Source of the DNA: Hyphomicrobiales bacterium
Lineage (GTDB): Bacteria > Pseudomonadota > Alphaproteobacteria > Rhizobiales > Rhizobiaceae
DNA length: 42,673 nt
NCBI GenBank assembly: GCA_021775495.1
Contig: JAJFHT010000110.1
Span: forward strand, 1 to 42,673
Direction: 5' to 3'
Shown: positions 25,764 to 35,129 of the stretch, piece by piece
How the letters are laid out: each line of letters starts with the position of its first letter
Numbering within the stretch: the first letter of the stretch is position 1
Notes under the pieces: generated by a model
Database searches by the model: none
What the model was told of the DNA's origin: nothing
The model's input: only the letters and a program-made list of their open reading frames with translations
Made by a program: the position numbers and the translations under genes

Positions 25764-26615
25764 ATGGGAACTGAGCAGACCAACGATAGTGCGGTAGCAA
25801 AGGATCCGTCACCGATGGATCGCCTGTGGACCGACGATACAGAGTTCGCTGGCACCAAAGACTCCTCGCTTGTCGTCGATGTCCAGGGATTTGAGGGACC
25901 GCTCGACCTGCTGCTTCATCTTGCGCGTGGCCAGAAAGTCGATCTGACCCGAATTTCGGTTCTGGCACTGGCCGAGCAATATCTCGAATTCGTCGAGCAG
26001 GCGCGCCAGTTGAGGCTTGAACTCGCGGCTGACTATCTGGTGATGGCCGCTTGGCTTGCCTATCTGAAATCCAAACTGCTGCTTCCAAAGCAGGAAGATG
26101 AGGAAGGCGAGTCCGGTGAGGAACTCGCTGCAATATTGCAGTTTCGGCTAAAGCGCCTCGAGGCAATGCGCGATGCTGGCGCCAAACTTGTCAACCGCAA
26201 CCGGTTGGGCCGTGATGTTTTCACCAGGGGTATGCCGGAAGCCGTCATGGTGGAAAAACGTAGCGTGTTCTCCGCTTCGCTCTATGATCTGCTGACCGCC
26301 TATGCCGGACAGCGGCAACGGACCGCCGTTACCAATGTGCGGATTGAAAAAAGAGCCGTCTGGTCCCTGTCCGATGCGCGCGGCATTCTGATGCGGTTGA
26401 TCGGGACATTGAGCGACTGGACGGCGCTGGAAAGCTATCTGGTCGATTATCTTTCGACGCCCGAAACCCGCAACACTGCGGTTGCCAGTTCCTTTGCGGC
26501 AAGTCTGGAACTGGTTCGTGAGGGCCGATTGGAAATGCGTCAGACCGAGGTCTTTGGCGCTTTGTATCTGCGGGCTCGGAACACACAGGAAACAGGAGAG
26601 GCAAACCATGTCTGA
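25764..26615 (+). CDS. scpA: Segregation and condensation protein A
   Basis: The kleisin subunit of the SMC-ScpAB condensin, which bridges SMC heads to compact and segregate the chromosome. The 283 residues include the kleisin N-domain starting VDVQGFEGPLDLLLHLARGQ (about 37-56), then LAADYLVMAAWLAYLKSKLL, and a winged-helix C-terminus (VSSFAASLELVREGRL-like, ending EVFGALYLR). ATG 25764 is preferred to TTG 25761. The gene overlaps scpB by 8 bp, which supports coupled synthesis of the complex. Confidence 0.93.
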   Translation: MGTEQTNDSAVAKDPSPMDRLWTDDTEFAGTKDSSLVVDVQGFEGPLDLLLHLARGQKVDLTRISVLALAEQYLEFVEQARQLRLELAADYLVMAAWLAYLKSKLLLPKQEDEEGESGEELAAILQFRLKRLEAMRDAGAKLVNRNRLGRDVFTRGMPEAVMVEKRSVFSASLYDLLTAYAGQRQRTAVTNVRIEKRAVWSLSDARGILMRLIGTLSDWTALESYLVDYLSTPETRNTAVASSFAASLELVREGRLEMRQTEVFGALYLRARNTQETGEANHV

Positions 26616-27351
26616 AGGCGGACAAGCGACGGCAGTTGAGTTTGCCGAGGAAGAGCATGGCGATGCTCTCGACATGCTGGACAACCCTGCCGAACGGTTG
26701 CATCTGGCTGAGGCGACCAGAATGGTGGAAGCGATCATTTTTTCATCTGACGAACCGGTGTCCCGCCGTGCCCTGCAGGAAAGGTTGCCGGACAATGTCG
26801 ATATTGACCTGGTGGTCAGCGAGTTATCGAGCATTTACGAAAAACGCGGTGTCAATCTTGTCAGGGTGGGAGACGCCTTTGCGTTTCGTACGGCAGGAGA
26901 CCTGTCCTTTCTGATGACACGGGAAGCAGTGCAGCAGCGCAAATTGTCACGCGCCGCACTCGAAGTTCTTGCCATCGTTGCATACCACCAGCCGGTGACG
27001 CGCGCCGAAATGGAGGAAATTCGTGGTGTCGAGACGTCGAAAGGCACGCTGGACACGCTGATGGAAGCCGGCTGGGTTCGCATGCGTGGCCGGAGAAAAA
27101 CCCCTGGACGGCCTGTTACCTATGGGACATCGGAGGTTTTCCTCGACCATTTCGGTCTCGCTGAAATACGTGATCTACCTGGATTGGAGGAATTGAAAGG
27201 GGCAGGGCTGCTTTCCTCGCGGATGCCGACCAGCTTTTCCGTTCCTACTCCAAATTCCGATCCGGATGCCCTTGCCGACGACGAAGATCCGTTAACCGAT
27301 ATCGATTTGGAAGAACTGGGTCTGTTGACACCCCGTGCGCAGGATGATTGA
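26608..27351 (+). CDS. scpB: Segregation and condensation protein B
   Basis: The ScpB partner of the SMC-ScpA condensin, 247 residues, binding ScpA as a winged-helix dimer. Seen motifs: MVEAIIFSSDEPVSRRALQE near the N-terminus, LSRAALEVLAIVAYHQPVTR in the second winged helix, EEIRGVETSKGTLDTLMEAG and GRPVTYGTSEVFLDHFGL. The ATG at 26608 lies inside the end of scpA with AGGAG 9 nt upstream. The C-terminus is an acidic tail. In the Rhizobiales I know, tatA often follows directly; here an ABC ATPase gene intervenes. Confidence 0.93.
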   Translation: MSEGGQATAVEFAEEEHGDALDMLDNPAERLHLAEATRMVEAIIFSSDEPVSRRALQERLPDNVDIDLVVSELSSIYEKRGVNLVRVGDAFAFRTAGDLSFLMTREAVQQRKLSRAALEVLAIVAYHQPVTRAEMEEIRGVETSKGTLDTLMEAGWVRMRGRRKTPGRPVTYGTSEVFLDHFGLAEIRDLPGLEELKGAGLLSSRMPTSFSVPTPNSDPDALADDEDPLTDIDLEELGLLTPRAQDD

Positions 27352-27410
27352 CACCAAACTCTGAGGATCGGGGTTGCCGCAAACTTGTTCAGGGCGAGCC
27401 ACGACAAGTG

Positions 27411-28529
27411 ATGGGTATCAGCGTTATGGCAAAATCGGCGCAATTGGCCGGCGGGATTCCCGCTGGTGTTACTTTTGCCGCCAGCCTGAGCTTTGAGGGC
27501 ATCCACCATGCCTATGATGGCGGTGCGCAAATCCTGTCAGACATTTCGCTATCCGTCGAACCTGGAGAAGTGCTTTGTCTTCTCGGTCCGTCGGGTTCCG
27601 GCAAAACAACCCTGTTGCGAATTGCTGCTGGTATAGAGGTCCAGAGTGCGGGCAGGGTGTTGCTGAATGACCGGGAAATTGCCGGCGATGGTATTTTCGT
27701 GCCGCCTGAACACAGATCGATCGGTCTGGTGTTCCAGGATTTTGCGTTGTTCCCGCATCTTTCGATCATCGATAATGTGCGTTTTGGACTGACTGCTCTG
27801 TCGCGGGCCGAGGCCATGCACGAGGCAATGATTGCCCTGACCCGCGTCGGACTTGAGCGATATGCCGATGCCTATCCGCATGTATTGTCCGGTGGCGAAC
27901 AGCAGCGCGTTGCGCTGGCGCGGGCACTTGCGCCGCGTCCTGCAGTGGTGCTGATGGACGAGCCGTTTTCCGGTCTTGATTCCCGTTTGAAGGATTCAGT
28001 GCGTGCCGAAACTCTCGCTGTTCTTCATCAAAGTCGTGCTACGACCATTGTGGTTACGCATGATGCCGAGGAAGCCATGCGGATGGGAGATCGTATCGCG
28101 CTGTTGAACAAAGGTGGGCTTGTGCAGATTGGGACAGCCGAGGAGCTCTATCAAAACCCGGCTGATCTTTTTGTCGCCGGATTCTTCTCCGAACTGAATA
28201 TGTTCGAGGCACGGGTCGAGAATGGCATGGTGAACACGCCGCTGGGGCGATTTGCCGCGAAGCCATATGCAGATGGAACCATGGCGAATGTTGCCATCCG
28301 ATTGGCCGGTATCGAAGTTGGTGCAGCCGGCGCCAATCTGGCGGCAAGGGTTGTTTCCCGCAGGTTTCTCGGTGAAACCGAAGTTCTCGAAATAGCCATT
28401 TCGGGGGCGGAAACCAGGATTCGTGCAAGGGTCCGCAGGGGCAAACTGCCGCAAGACGTGAACGAAATTGGTGTGTCCGTCCGAAAGTCGGACGTACTTG
28501 TGTTTGAAAGACGCGCCGAAAGCGCTTAA
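27411..28529 (+). CDS. Orphan ABC transporter ATP-binding protein, FbpC-like
   Basis: An ATP-binding subunit of an importer-type ABC transporter, about 372 residues. Walker A GPSGSGKT (59-66), Q-loop [10 protein letters not shown] (108-117), signature LSGGEQQ (159-165), Walker B VVLMDEP (179-185) and H-loop His217 are all intact, so it should hydrolyse ATP. The region after about residue 240 is a TOBE-like domain, as in ferric-iron (FbpC) and polyamine (PotA) importers. No permease or solute-binding gene is adjacent: it stands alone between scpB and tatA. The start is uncertain (ATG 27411, ATG 27426, or TTG 27348 overlapping the scpB stop). The substrate cannot be told; FbpC-like is a family-level call. 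Confidence 0.85.
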   Translation: MGISVMAKSAQLAGGIPAGVTFAASLSFEGIHHAYDGGAQILSDISLSVEPGEVLCLLGPSGSGKTTLLRIAAGIEVQSAGRVLLNDREIAGDGIFVPPEHRSIGLVFQDFALFPHLSIIDNVRFGLTALSRAEAMHEAMIALTRVGLERYADAYPHVLSGGEQQRVALARALAPRPAVVLMDEPFSGLDSRLKDSVRAETLAVLHQSRATTIVVTHDAEEAMRMGDRIALLNKGGLVQIGTAEELYQNPADLFVAGFFSELNMFEARVENGMVNTPLGRFAAKPYADGTMANVAIRLAGIEVGAAGANLAARVVSRRFLGETEVLEIAISGAETRIRARVRRGKLPQDVNEIGVSVRKSDVLVFERRAESA

Positions 28530-28564
28530 ATCACATTACAGAAACCGTTTTAGTGAGGCCGAAT

Positions 28565-28789
28565 ATGGGTACCTTTTCAATCTGGCACTGGCTGATTGTG
28601 CTTGTCGTCGTACTGCTGCTGTTTGGACGCGGCAAGATTCCCGAGTTGATGGGCGATGTTGCCAAGGGCATCAAGAGCTTCAAGAAGGGGATGTCCGACG
28701 AGGAAGCCTCAGCGGAAAATGCAAAGACGGTTGAGCACGATGCGGACGAATCCGCTGAAGCGGCCAAAGGAAAAACCGGCAAATCCTGA
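28565..28789 (+). CDS. tatA: Sec-independent translocase subunit TatA
   Basis: The pore-forming subunit of the twin-arginine system that exports folded proteins. At 74 residues it shows the short N-terminal membrane helix ([16 protein letters not shown], about 6-21), the conserved FGRGKIPEL hinge, an amphipathic helix ([13 protein letters not shown]) and an acidic disordered tail. ATG 28565 has GAGG 6 nt upstream. tatB follows after 50 bp, giving a complete tatABC set. Confidence 0.95.
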   Translation: MGTFSIWHWLIVLVVVLLLFGRGKIPELMGDVAKGIKSFKKGMSDEEASAENAKTVEHDADESAEAAKGKTGKS

Positions 28790-28839
28790 GGCACTCGCCG
28801 CTTTGTGTGTTGCTGAAGTGCAGGATTGGTTGAAGCGTC

Positions 28840-29373
28840 ATGTTTGATATTGGATGGCCGGAGCTGCTTGTTGTGGCGGTCGTGCTGATCGTGGTCGTTG
28901 GTCCGAAAGACCTACCGAGCATGCTCAGGACGTTCGGCCGGACGACAAACAAGCTGCGCAGCATGGCCGGGGATTTCCGTCGACAATTCGATGACGCCCT
29001 GAAGGAAGCCGAGCTTGGGGATGTGAAAGATATCGTCGATTCTGCACGCAAACTCGATCCAAGGTCTGAAATCAAGAAGCACCTTGATCCGCTAAAATCA
29101 TTTGGCGACGAGGTGAAGTCTGGTTTGACGGATGCGGTGAAAGCAGCAGAAGTCAGCGAACCTGCAGCTGTGGAACCGGAATTGCCGCAGACAAAGGATA
29201 GTGCGGCACCGGATGCTGGCAAAACCAAGCCCGCGGTCAAGAAACCTACCGCCAAGCCCGCGAAAAGAAAGACCAAAGCCGCCTCCGCACCGGGCAAACG
29301 GTCCGCCAAACCAAAATCGTCATCAACAGGGCGCAGTTCCGCCAAGCAGACCGCGGCAGGGACCAAAGCGTGA
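28840..29373 (+). CDS. tatB: Sec-independent translocase subunit TatB
   Basis: The TatB receptor subunit that works with TatC to bind twin-arginine signal peptides. It has 177 residues: MFDIGWPELLVVAVVLIVVV membrane helix with the conserved Glu, then GPKDLP and a long amphipathic helix (LRTFGRTTNKLRSMAGDFRR) and a Lys/Ala/Pro-rich tail from about residue 110. The tail is lysine-rich in its last 60 residues, unlike the acidic TatA tail. Its stop overlaps the tatC GTG start (GTGA), so the two are coupled. Confidence 0.94.
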   Translation: MFDIGWPELLVVAVVLIVVVGPKDLPSMLRTFGRTTNKLRSMAGDFRRQFDDALKEAELGDVKDIVDSARKLDPRSEIKKHLDPLKSFGDEVKSGLTDAVKAAEVSEPAAVEPELPQTKDSAAPDAGKTKPAVKKPTAKPAKRKTKAASAPGKRSAKPKSSSTGRSSAKQTAAGTKA

Positions 29374-30266
29374 GTCAGAGCGAAAACGACATCGACGAGT
29401 CAGCAGCACCGCTGCTTGATCATCTGATTGAACTACGCAGGCGCCTGATGTGGGCGATCGGCGGGTTTTTCCTGGCGTTTCTCCTGTGTTTCTTTTTTGC
29501 CAAGGAACTGTTCAACCTTCTGGTGATTCCGTTCACCTGGGCAGTGAGTTGGGCGGGCATGAAGGACAAGGCTGTCGAACTTATCTACACGGCGCCCCAG
29601 GAGTTCTTTTTTACGCAGATCAAGATCGCGATGTTTGGTGGTCTGGTACTGGCATTTCCATTGATCGCCGGTCAGATCTATAAATTTGTCGCCCCCGGTC
29701 TCTACCGTAACGAGCGAATGGCTTTTCTGCCCTTCCTTGTAGCTTCGCCAGTTCTGTTCCTGATCGGCGCGGCGCTGGTCTATTTTTTCTTCACTCCTAT
29801 GGTGATGTGGTTCTTCCTTGCAATGGAACAGACCGGATCCGATACCGAGGTCCAGATTTCACTGCTTCCGAAGGTTTCGGAATATCTTGGCCTGATCATG
29901 ACATTGATCTTCGCCTTCGGTCTGGTGTTTCAACTGCCCGTTGTCACGACGCTGTTGGCCCGGGTCGGCCTGGTTTCTTCCGAAGGCCTGAAGGACAAAC
30001 GGAAATATGCCATCGTCATCGCGTTCGTGACAGCGGCCGTTCTCACGCCGCCTGATCCGGTGAGCCAGATCGGCTTGGCGCTGCCAACGATCCTGCTTTA
30101 CGAGATTTCAATCTTCATGGCGCGCCTGGTTGAGCAGAACCGGGAAAAGAATTCCACCAAAGCATCCGATGAGGATGACGGTCCGGATTCAGACGGCAGT
30201 GATGATTCGGATGTGTCGACTGAAAATGATGACCCGGAACCCGGCGTTCAGACAACGACGCCTTGA
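29370..30266 (+). CDS. tatC: Sec-independent translocase subunit TatC
   Basis: The six-span TatC core that recognises the RR signal peptide. The 298 residues open with DESAAPLLDHLIELRRRLMW, the family signature, and show six hydrophobic segments up to about residue 250, with YKFVAPGLYRNERM in the conserved periplasmic/cytoplasmic loop. The last 45 residues are an acidic Asp/Ser-rich tail (DEDDGPDSDGSDDSD) that is longer than in enterobacterial TatC. The start codon is GTG, overlapping the tatB stop. serS begins 71 bp later. Confidence 0.95.
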   Translation: MSQSENDIDESAAPLLDHLIELRRRLMWAIGGFFLAFLLCFFFAKELFNLLVIPFTWAVSWAGMKDKAVELIYTAPQEFFFTQIKIAMFGGLVLAFPLIAGQIYKFVAPGLYRNERMAFLPFLVASPVLFLIGAALVYFFFTPMVMWFFLAMEQTGSDTEVQISLLPKVSEYLGLIMTLIFAFGLVFQLPVVTTLLARVGLVSSEGLKDKRKYAIVIAFVTAAVLTPPDPVSQIGLALPTILLYEISIFMARLVEQNREKNSTKASDEDDGPDSDGSDDSDVSTENDDPEPGVQTTTP

Positions 30267-30337
30267 TTTTTCCAACAATCTGTCTGATGGCTGCGCGGTG
30301 ATCCCCGTGGGGCCGCTCAGCAGATTCGGACGGAACG

Positions 30338-31618
30338 ATGCTTGATATCAAATGGATTCGTGAAAACCCCCAAACCTTCGATGATGCGATGGCGCAGCGC
30401 GGGTCCGATTGCGTCGCTGCCGACCTGATCGAAATCGACGAAAAGCGCCGCAAGATCCTTGCCGACCTGCAGGATTTGCAGGAGCAGCGGAACACAGCCT
30501 CTCGGGAAATCGGCCAGGCGCTGTCGATGAAAGACGCCGCACGCGCCGACAAGGTGAAAGCGGAGATCTCACAGATAAAATCTTCGACACAAGCCGGCGA
30601 AGAAAACGCGCGCGCCACCGCGGCTGCATTGAACGAAGCATTGGCCGGAATTCCGAACATACCCTTGGACGGCGTGCCGGTCGGGCCTGACGAAAGCGCC
30701 AATGTCGTCCTTCACATGATAGGCGAGAAACCTCGAATGAATTTCGAGCCGAAGGAACAGTTCGAGATTGGAGAAAATCTTGGGATGATGGATTTTGAGG
30801 CTGCTGCCAAACTGGCAGGCAGCCGTTTTACGGTCTTGCGAGGAAATCTCGCCCGGCTGGAACGGGCGCTCGGGGCATTCATGCTCGATCTGCATACCGG
30901 TGAACATGGTTACACAGAAACCGTACCGCCATTGATGGTGCGCGAGGAAGTGCTGTTCGGCACCGGGCAATTGCCGAAATTTGCCGATGACCTGTTTCAC
31001 ACTGCGGATGGTAGATGGCTCATTCCGACCGCCGAAGTGCCGCTGACAAATCTTGTTCGGGAAGAGATAGTCGATCATTCCTCACTGCCAATACGCCTGA
31101 CTGCGCTGACGCCGTGCTTTCGGGCTGAAGCCGGCGCAGCCGGACGCGATACCAGGGGTATGCTGAGACAACACCAGTTCATGAAGGTGGAACTGGTTTC
31201 AATCACCGAACCGCAAAGCTCTATGGCAGAACTGGATCGGATGACGGCGGCTGCCGAGGAGGTCTTGAAACGACTCGGCCTGCACTACCGGGTCGTCATG
31301 CTAAGCACGGGGGATATGGGCTTTGCCGCGCAAAAGACCCACGATATCGAGGTCTGGTTGCCGGGGCAGGATACCTATCGCGAAATATCGAGCTGTTCGG
31401 TGTGCGGTGATTTCCAGGCACGGCGGATGAACGCGCGCTATCGGGTTGCCGGAGAAAAGGGCACGCGGTTTGTCCACACTCTGAACGGCTCCGGCGTGGC
31501 CCTTGGCCGGGCATTGATTGCTGTCATCGAGAACTATCAGAACCATGATGGCAGCGTCACGGTTCCGGATGTCCTGCGTCCCTATATGGGGGGCATGGAA
31601 AAAATCGAGGCAGTTTGA
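30338..31618 (+). CDS. serS: Serine--tRNA ligase
   Basis: Class II synthetase charging tRNA-Ser and tRNA-Sec, 426 residues, normal length. The N-terminal tRNA-binding coiled coil spans about residues 28-105. Active-site motifs: TAEVPLTN near 231, motif 2 [20 protein letters not shown] near 260-279, and motif 3 [20 protein letters not shown] near 382-401. ATG 30338 begins [11 protein letters not shown], the standard SerRS N-terminus. surE starts 5 bp after its stop, so both are in one transcript. Confidence 0.97.
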   Translation: MLDIKWIRENPQTFDDAMAQRGSDCVAADLIEIDEKRRKILADLQDLQEQRNTASREIGQALSMKDAARADKVKAEISQIKSSTQAGEENARATAAALNEALAGIPNIPLDGVPVGPDESANVVLHMIGEKPRMNFEPKEQFEIGENLGMMDFEAAAKLAGSRFTVLRGNLARLERALGAFMLDLHTGEHGYTETVPPLMVREEVLFGTGQLPKFADDLFHTADGRWLIPTAEVPLTNLVREEIVDHSSLPIRLTALTPCFRAEAGAAGRDTRGMLRQHQFMKVELVSITEPQSSMAELDRMTAAAEEVLKRLGLHYRVVMLSTGDMGFAAQKTHDIEVWLPGQDTYREISSCSVCGDFQARRMNARYRVAGEKGTRFVHTLNGSGVALGRALIAVIENYQNHDGSVTVPDVLRPYMGGMEKIEAV

Positions 31619-31622
31619 GATC

Positions 31623-32378
31623 GTGCGTATCCTGCTGACAAATGATGACGGGATTCATGCAGAGGGTCTTGCGGTTCTTGAACGTATTGCCGCACGTCTT
31701 TCCGATGATGTCTGGATCGTGGCTCCTGAAACCGACCAGAGCGGCCTGGCGCATTCGCTGACGCTCTCAGAACCGTTGCGCTTGCGAAAGATCGATGATC
31801 GAAGGTTTGCCCTTAAGGGGACTCCTACTGATTGCGTGATCATGGGAGTGCGCAAGGTTATGCCGGAAATGCCGGATCTCATCCTTTCCGGCGTCAACAG
31901 CGGCGCCAATATCGGCGATGATGTGACATATTCGGGAACGGTTGCCGGCGCGATGGAGGGAACGCTTCTGGGCATTCGCTCGATTGCATTGTCACAGGCC
32001 TACAATTGGGAAGAGGGCCGAGTGATCCCGTGGGACACGGTTGAAACGCTGGCACCGGATTTGCTCAAGAAACTAATGTCTGTGGAACTTGACCGCGGTG
32101 TGTTTCTGAATATCAACTTCCCCAATTGCAGTGTGGAAGATGTGGCTGGCTCGCAAGTCACCGACCAGGGAAAGTTCCTGCATGGATTGGGAATTGAGGA
32201 ACGGCTCGATGGGCGTGGGTTTCCATATTATTGGCTGCGTTTTGGGCAGCGGTCTCCTGGCGCGCAAAAAGGAACCGATGTGTCGGCGCTGCGCGAGCGG
32301 AATGTGTCGATCACCCCTCTGACACTCGATCTGACAGCGCGTGGCATGCAAGACCGGATTGCCGAGGTGTTGGGGTGA
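31623..32378 (+). CDS. surE: 5'-nucleotidase / survival protein SurE
   Basis: A metal-dependent nucleoside 5'-monophosphatase of 251 residues, linked to stationary-phase survival and usually found next to pcm. The metal ligands are in [11 protein letters not shown] (Asp8, Asp9), and [20 protein letters not shown] near residues 89-108 is the other active-site block. The protein must start at GTG 31623, since the conserved [10 protein letters not shown] follows at once and the longer frame lies inside serS. Its stop overlaps the pcm start (GTGA at 32375-32378). Confidence 0.95.
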   Translation: MRILLTNDDGIHAEGLAVLERIAARLSDDVWIVAPETDQSGLAHSLTLSEPLRLRKIDDRRFALKGTPTDCVIMGVRKVMPEMPDLILSGVNSGANIGDDVTYSGTVAGAMEGTLLGIRSIALSQAYNWEEGRVIPWDTVETLAPDLLKKLMSVELDRGVFLNINFPNCSVEDVAGSQVTDQGKFLHGLGIEERLDGRGFPYYWLRFGQRSPGAQKGTDVSALRERNVSITPLTLDLTARGMQDRIAEVLG

Positions 32379-33028
32379 GCAAGAAAGGTGAAAGCCGGGA
32401 GGACATTGCGGCGTATCTGTTGCGCATGCGTTCGTACGGTATTTCCGAAAAACGTCTGCTCGCGGCGATCGAGGCCACCCCGCGCGAAGATTTCATTCCA
32501 GGACAATGGATAAATGCGGCTTATTCGAGCCGGATGATCCCGATCGATTGCGGTGAATCGATTGAAGGCCTGGATATGCAAACCCAGATTTTTGCAACGC
32601 TGGACGTTCAGCAGAATCACAGAATTCTCGAGATTGGCACCGGTTCGGGTTTTACCGCCGCGGTCCTGGCGAGGCTTGGTCAGCGTGTGACGACGATCGA
32701 CCGCTACAATACGCTCTGCAAAACTGCCATTCAGCGGTTCCAGGCGCTTGAGCTGAACAATATCATCACCAAGCATATGGACGGATCGGAAAGCCCGTCT
32801 GGCGAGGGACCATTCGACAGGATCGTTTCGTGGGTGGCTTTTGAAGGATTGCCACGATCCTACGTCGAATTGCTGTCAAGCGGTGGCATAATGATAACAC
32901 CCATCGGACCGGGAGGGGGTGGGCAGACCCTGGCAAAGCTGACCAAGATCGGCAGCCGGTTCGAACGTGAGGATATCGCAAGCGTCCGATTGCAGCCCGT
33001 CAAACCGGGTCTTGCAACGGCGCTCTAG
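32375..33028 (+). CDS. pcm: Protein-L-isoaspartate O-methyltransferase
   Basis: Repairs isoaspartyl residues in aged proteins by SAM-dependent methylation. The 217 residues show the PIMT N-terminal helix with [12 protein letters not shown], the substrate loop around IDCGESI, and the SAM-binding motif [16 protein letters not shown] near residues 83-98. GTG 32375 overlaps the surE stop and has GAGG 7 nt upstream. The surE-pcm-nlpD order is the same as in gammaproteobacteria (there followed by rpoS). A second, more divergent family member is at 9766. Confidence 0.92.
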   Translation: MSKKGESREDIAAYLLRMRSYGISEKRLLAAIEATPREDFIPGQWINAAYSSRMIPIDCGESIEGLDMQTQIFATLDVQQNHRILEIGTGSGFTAAVLARLGQRVTTIDRYNTLCKTAIQRFQALELNNIITKHMDGSESPSGEGPFDRIVSWVAFEGLPRSYVELLSSGGIMITPIGPGGGGQTLAKLTKIGSRFEREDIASVRLQPVKPGLATAL

Positions 33029-33126
33029 CAGCAAGTATTTGGCCCGCAAAAATCTTTCCGCTGTGTTTTAACCCCGCGGTAACATTAACAAGCTTTAATC
33101 ATGCGTGTTCGAAGTAGTGAGTATGC

Positions 33127-34851
33127 GTGGATAAAGCGATGCGCTTCAGTGTATTGAGTAAAAGTCAGCGTTGTCTGGCACGTGGGGTTGCCATTTTCAT
33201 GGTAGGCGGTTTTGCCGCCGGATGCAGCTCCGATGTCGTCCGATTTCAAGATGGTTTCTATACCGGTGCGATGCCGACCCAGCAGGAAGTAGCAACTGCT
33301 GGGCCGCAGCAACCATATCCTTCAGACAGTTATGATTCCTCGGCACAGGTGGATGACACCTATACCGGGTCGATCCGCAAGGCCGCTCCACTGCGGGCCA
33401 CGCAGACCAATTCGAAAGTGCAGCGCGCAATGCTTGCGCCGCTTCCAGCGTCAAATAACTCGGCGCGCGTTCTGGAGCCTGTCCGTCGTGCAACCCTGCC
33501 TTCCGCGCAGCAAACTGCCAGGCTGCCGGCAATGACGTCGCAGCCGAAACCAGCTCTGCGAAGCGCTTCGCTGCAGCGGCCATCGGCGACCCTTGCCCCG
33601 CTTGCCGGCTCTTCCGGCGCTGCTCTCGCCCCGGCGCCAGCGCGCGTCGACCGGTTTGTCACCAATTCCACAGCTCCGGCCCGCAGCACGGCACCGCTTG
33701 CCCCGCAAGCGCAGGGTTGGACGCGTACCGGCGGTACGCAGGTTGCCCTGCGCGATGGTGAGACACTCTATAATCTTTCGCGGCGTTTCGGCGTGCCGGT
33801 TAAAGAGATCATGAAAGCCAACGGCATCACCAACCCTTCCACAGTCAATGCCGGGCAGACGATCGTAATTCCAACCTATGTCTATTCGAGACGGGCTCCG
33901 GTTTCCGCTCCGGACAACAATCCAAAAACCGTTTCAGCGCGTTCGTCTCGCGGATTGAAATCCATTCCGCTGCCCGGAGAGGTCCCGGTTCCGGCCAGAG
34001 CTCCACGCAGCGAACTGGCGGTTTTGCCGCAAAAGCCACAAGAACGGCAACCGGCAGCGCAGACAAGGCAGCAGTTGGGGAACACGGCGGCCTCCGCCTC
34101 GGGCTACACCGTCAAGAGCGGTGACACGCTTTATGGCATTGCGCGCAAGACTGGCACCAACGTGACTGCGCTCAAACAGGCCAATGGCCTTGACAGTGGT
34201 TCCATTCGCATCGGCCAGGTGCTGCGTCTGCCCGGAACCTCTGGCCGTCCGCCCGCTTCGGCGACCGCGGCTGCGCCGACAACAGCGGTAACCAAGGTCG
34301 CGCTGGCACCTTCATCAACCGGTGTCGATCCCATCGTCACCGGTACAGCCGGTCCGGCGAAGAAGCCGGCCGTATCGGCAAAGAAAACAAGGCAGGTCGG
34401 CAAGCTTTCAAGCTACACGCCGCCCAGCAAGGAATCCGGTGCGGCGAAAGCGACGGCCAAGAAGGCCGATTCGGCGCCTATGCGCTGGCCGGCTCAAGGG
34501 CGGGTGGTTTCCGGCTACGGCAGCAAATCCGGCGGGAAGACTAATGATGGAATAGACATTGCTGTTCCTTCGGGGACACCGGTGAAGGCCGCCGAAAACG
34601 GCGTTGTGATCTATGCCGGCGACGGCCTGAAGGAATTCGGCAACACGGTCCTTGTTCGCCATGCCGACGGACTTGTCACGGTTTACGGCCACGCCAGCAA
34701 ATTGCTGGTCTCACGTGGAGACAAGGTGCGGCGTGGGCAGGATATAGCGCGCTCTGGAATGAGCGGGTCGGCTGAAACGCCTAAACTGCATTTTGAGGTT
34801 CGCAAGAACTCCGCACCGGTCAATCCGGCCGGGTATCTCGGGGAAGGATAG
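33127..34851 (+). CDS. nlpD: NlpD/DipM-like LytM factor, LysM lipoprotein
   Basis: A 574-residue envelope protein expected to activate peptidoglycan amidases at the septum. The N-terminus is a lipoprotein signal with lipobox FAAGC (Cys33). Two LysM domains, about 204-250 and 327-370, bind peptidoglycan; the linkers are Ala/Pro/Ser-rich. The C-terminal M23 domain (about 454-570) keeps Asp477, His522 and His555, but Asn473 replaces the first zinc-ligand His (NDGID) and Lys553 replaces the first His of the HxH motif (KLHFE), as in E. coli NlpD, so it is probably not an active endopeptidase. Start GTG 33127 or ATG 33139. It follows pcm by 98 bp that include AT-rich TTAA repeats. Confidence 0.87.
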   Translation: MDKAMRFSVLSKSQRCLARGVAIFMVGGFAAGCSSDVVRFQDGFYTGAMPTQQEVATAGPQQPYPSDSYDSSAQVDDTYTGSIRKAAPLRATQTNSKVQRAMLAPLPASNNSARVLEPVRRATLPSAQQTARLPAMTSQPKPALRSASLQRPSATLAPLAGSSGAALAPAPARVDRFVTNSTAPARSTAPLAPQAQGWTRTGGTQVALRDGETLYNLSRRFGVPVKEIMKANGITNPSTVNAGQTIVIPTYVYSRRAPVSAPDNNPKTVSARSSRGLKSIPLPGEVPVPARAPRSELAVLPQKPQERQPAAQTRQQLGNTAASASGYTVKSGDTLYGIARKTGTNVTALKQANGLDSGSIRIGQVLRLPGTSGRPPASATAAAPTTAVTKVALAPSSTGVDPIVTGTAGPAKKPAVSAKKTRQVGKLSSYTPPSKESGAAKATAKKADSAPMRWPAQGRVVSGYGSKSGGKTNDGIDIAVPSGTPVKAAENGVVIYAGDGLKEFGNTVLVRHADGLVTVYGHASKLLVSRGDKVRRGQDIARSGMSGSAETPKLHFEVRKNSAPVNPAGYLGEG

Positions 34852-34854
34852 CTG

Positions 34855-34869
34855 ATACCGGCCCGGTAT
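34855..34869 (+). terminator. Palindrome after nlpD, weak terminator
   Basis: ATACCGG and CCGGTAT flank a single C just 3 bp after the nlpD stop, giving a 6-bp hairpin with a 3-nt loop, then TGTTT. The T-run is poor, so it may act only as a partial terminator or an mRNA end-stabiliser. Confidence 0.35.
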
Positions 34870-35129
34870 TGTTTCTGCGGATGGCACAAGACATTCGGTG
34901 AGGCCGACTGAGCCAGAAGCCGGAATTCCTGCGGCGGCGCGCTCGACTTTCTTGAAACAGGTTTGCCGCTTTGACCATTGTTTTTAAAGAGAACAACTAC
35001 GAGAAGACGTCCGTCATCAATACAGCGCCTCCACCTGTCAATCAAAACAGCAACCGCAATTGTCGCCAGCAAGGGCTCATTCGGCAAGCTTGCCGACTCT
35101 CGCGGTAACACATTACAGCGTGCCAAACT

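Noticed and set aside
33068-33098. TTAA repeats upstream of nlpD as a CtrA site
   Set aside because: The CtrA consensus needs two TTAA boxes with 7 bp between; here the spacings are 13 and 6 bp, so the match is not good enough to call.
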